From Gottfriedia acidiceleris (GTDB taxonomy: Bacteria; Bacillota; Bacilli; Bacillales; Bacillaceae_G): 64,000 bases of DNA. The DNA is taken from NCBI RefSeq assembly GCF_023115465.1, contig NZ_CP096034.1, positions 2,666,001 through 2,730,000 on the forward strand. The letters run 5' to 3'. The notes beneath the pieces were generated by a model that saw only the letters and a program-made list of their open reading frames with translations, had not been told where the DNA came from and searched no databases. Below are positions 63,125-64,000 of this stretch, piece after piece (the first letter of the stretch is position 1; each line of letters begins with the position of its first letter). Made by a program: the position numbers and the translations under genes.

Positions 63125-64000
63125 TTAATGAGTTACTTTAGAATTATTTAATTTATCACGTAATACCATTTGTAGTATACCACCATGACGGTAGTAGTCG
63201 ATTTCAACTTCACTGTCGAAACGAGCAACTACTTCAAATTCAACAGTTGTGCCGTCTTCTTTTGTTGCAGTTACTTTTACAAGATCACGTGGTTTAACAT
63301 TCTCATCTACATTAACAGCAAATACTTCTTTACCAGTTAATCCAAATGTTTCAGCATTTTCACCATCTTTAAATTGAAGTGGTAATACACCCATTAATAC
63401 TAAGTTACTTCTGTGAATACGCTCGAAGCTTTCAGCAAGAACTGTTTTTATACCTAACAGGTTTGTTCCTTTTGCAGCCCAGTCACGAGAACTTCCCATT
63501 CCGTAGTCATTTCCAGCTAAAATCATTAATCCAGTACCATCTTCTTTATAACGCATTGCTGCATCATAAATTGACATTACTTCGCCAGTTGGCCAGTAAG
63601 TAGTGTATCCACCTTCTGTACCTGGAGCAATTTGGTTACGGATACGGATATTAGCGAATGTACCACGCATCATTACATCGTGGTTACCACGACGAGAACC
63701 GTAAGAGTTAAAGTCTACAGGTTTAACACCTTTACTTTGTAGGTAAAGTCCTGCAGGAGTTGTTTTACCGATTGAACCAGCTGGTGAAATGTGGTCAGTT
63801 GTTACTGAATCACCGAATTTACCAACGATTTTTAAACCAGCTAATGGTTTAACTACGCCTGGCTCTTTTGATAATCCTTCAAAGAATGGAGGATTTGCGA
63901 TATAAGTTGATTCGCTATCCCATTTATATAATGAATCATCAGTTGTTTGAATTTCGTTCCAACGTTTGTTATCTTCAAATACTCTTTCGTATTCTTTTTT
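63125..64000 (-). CDS. acnA: Aconitate hydratase (C-terminal part)
   Basis: The frame is open from the window edge at 64000 to TAA at 63125, about 291 codons, so this is the C-terminal third of a protein of about 900 residues. Recognisable blocks are [51 protein letters not shown] and [21 protein letters not shown]; Ser and Arg in GSSRDW belong to the active site. It isomerises citrate and isocitrate in the TCA cycle and, without its iron-sulfur cluster, binds RNA in B. subtilis. In B. subtilis it is citB, with yneN and spore genes nearby as here. Confidence 0.96.
   Translation of the reverse strand, partial: KKEYERVFEDNKRWNEIQTTDDSLYKWDSESTYIANPPFFEGLSKEPGVVKPLAGLKIVGKFGDSVTTDHISPAGSIGKTTPAGLYLQSKGVKPVDFNSYGSRRGNHDVMMRGTFANIRIRNQIAPGTEGGYTTYWPTGEVMSIYDAAMRYKEDGTGLMILAGNDYGMGSSRDWAAKGTNLLGIKTVLAESFERIHRSNLVLMGVLPLQFKDGENAETFGLTGKEVFAVNVDENVKPRDLVKVTATKEDGTTVEFEVVARFDSEVEIDYYRHGGILQMVLRDKLNNSKVTH

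Overview
The window is a low-GC (roughly one third G+C) chromosomal segment of an endospore-forming Bacillaceae. It carries spore-specific genes (sspN, tlp, a SleL-type cortex-lytic glucosaminidase). The order from 48 to 64 kb (parC, parE, yneT, plsY, yneP-like thioesterase, tlp, sspN, a TlpA/YneN thioredoxin, aconitase) resembles the citB-parEC neighbourhood of Bacillus subtilis. A type-2 IleRS, a single-chain GlyRS and a second MurG recall the B. cereus and related groups, but the species cannot be fixed from this window. No rRNA, tRNA, CRISPR array, prophage or intact insertion sequence was seen.

0-6.8 kb: 5'-part of an RsgA GTPase gene (cut by the window edge) preceded by a 20-codon leader ORF and mutually exclusive hairpins; a POT peptide transporter with tandem Spo0A-like boxes at its promoter; dUTPase; a double GNAT protein; an orphan MurG; a histidine-rich protein of unknown role.

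6.8-19.2 kb: a minus-strand acyl-CoA catabolic block. Two transcription units (five genes plus a TetR gene, then eight genes) each begin at a near-identical 18-bp operator-like palindrome (13011-13028 and 19200-19217), so they probably form one TetR-controlled regulon. It contains an acyl-CoA ligase, two acyl-CoA dehydrogenases, three SDRs, a crotonase, two MaoC hot-dog proteins, a thioesterase, an MDR oxidoreductase, and an ACAD10/11-type kinase and dehydrogenase on separate genes. This suggests degradation of 4-hydroxyacyl or similar unusual acyl-CoAs. A ComB-type phosphatase gene sits inside the block.

19.4-34 kb: an accessory-looking zone: a 100-bp inverted repeat with 5-bp flanking repeats, a membrane-anchored trypsin-like protease of higher GC, a membrane-tethered excisionase-type HTH protein, an Lrp/EamA divergent pair, several small membrane proteins with short dispersed repeats, CspA, an MFS drug exporter, HAD and GNAT enzymes, a frameshifted cytochrome P450, and a MocR/LysE divergent pair.

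34-48.2 kb: IleRS type 2 and GlyQS, each behind a T-box riboswitch; CorA; small proteins (zinc ribbon, NETI); a Bax-inhibitor-like membrane protein; and the complete livKHMGF branched-chain amino acid ABC transporter with a promoter carrying Spo0A-like and CodY-like sites and an internal terminator after livK.

48.2-64 kb: topoisomerase IV; a CoA-binding protein; a response regulator/histidine kinase/HtrA envelope-stress unit; plsY; a thioesterase; a small membrane ORF overlapping an SPFH/prohibitin gene; sleL; spore proteins; an FbpB-like basic peptide; a thiol-disulfide oxidoreductase; and the C-terminal part of aconitase.
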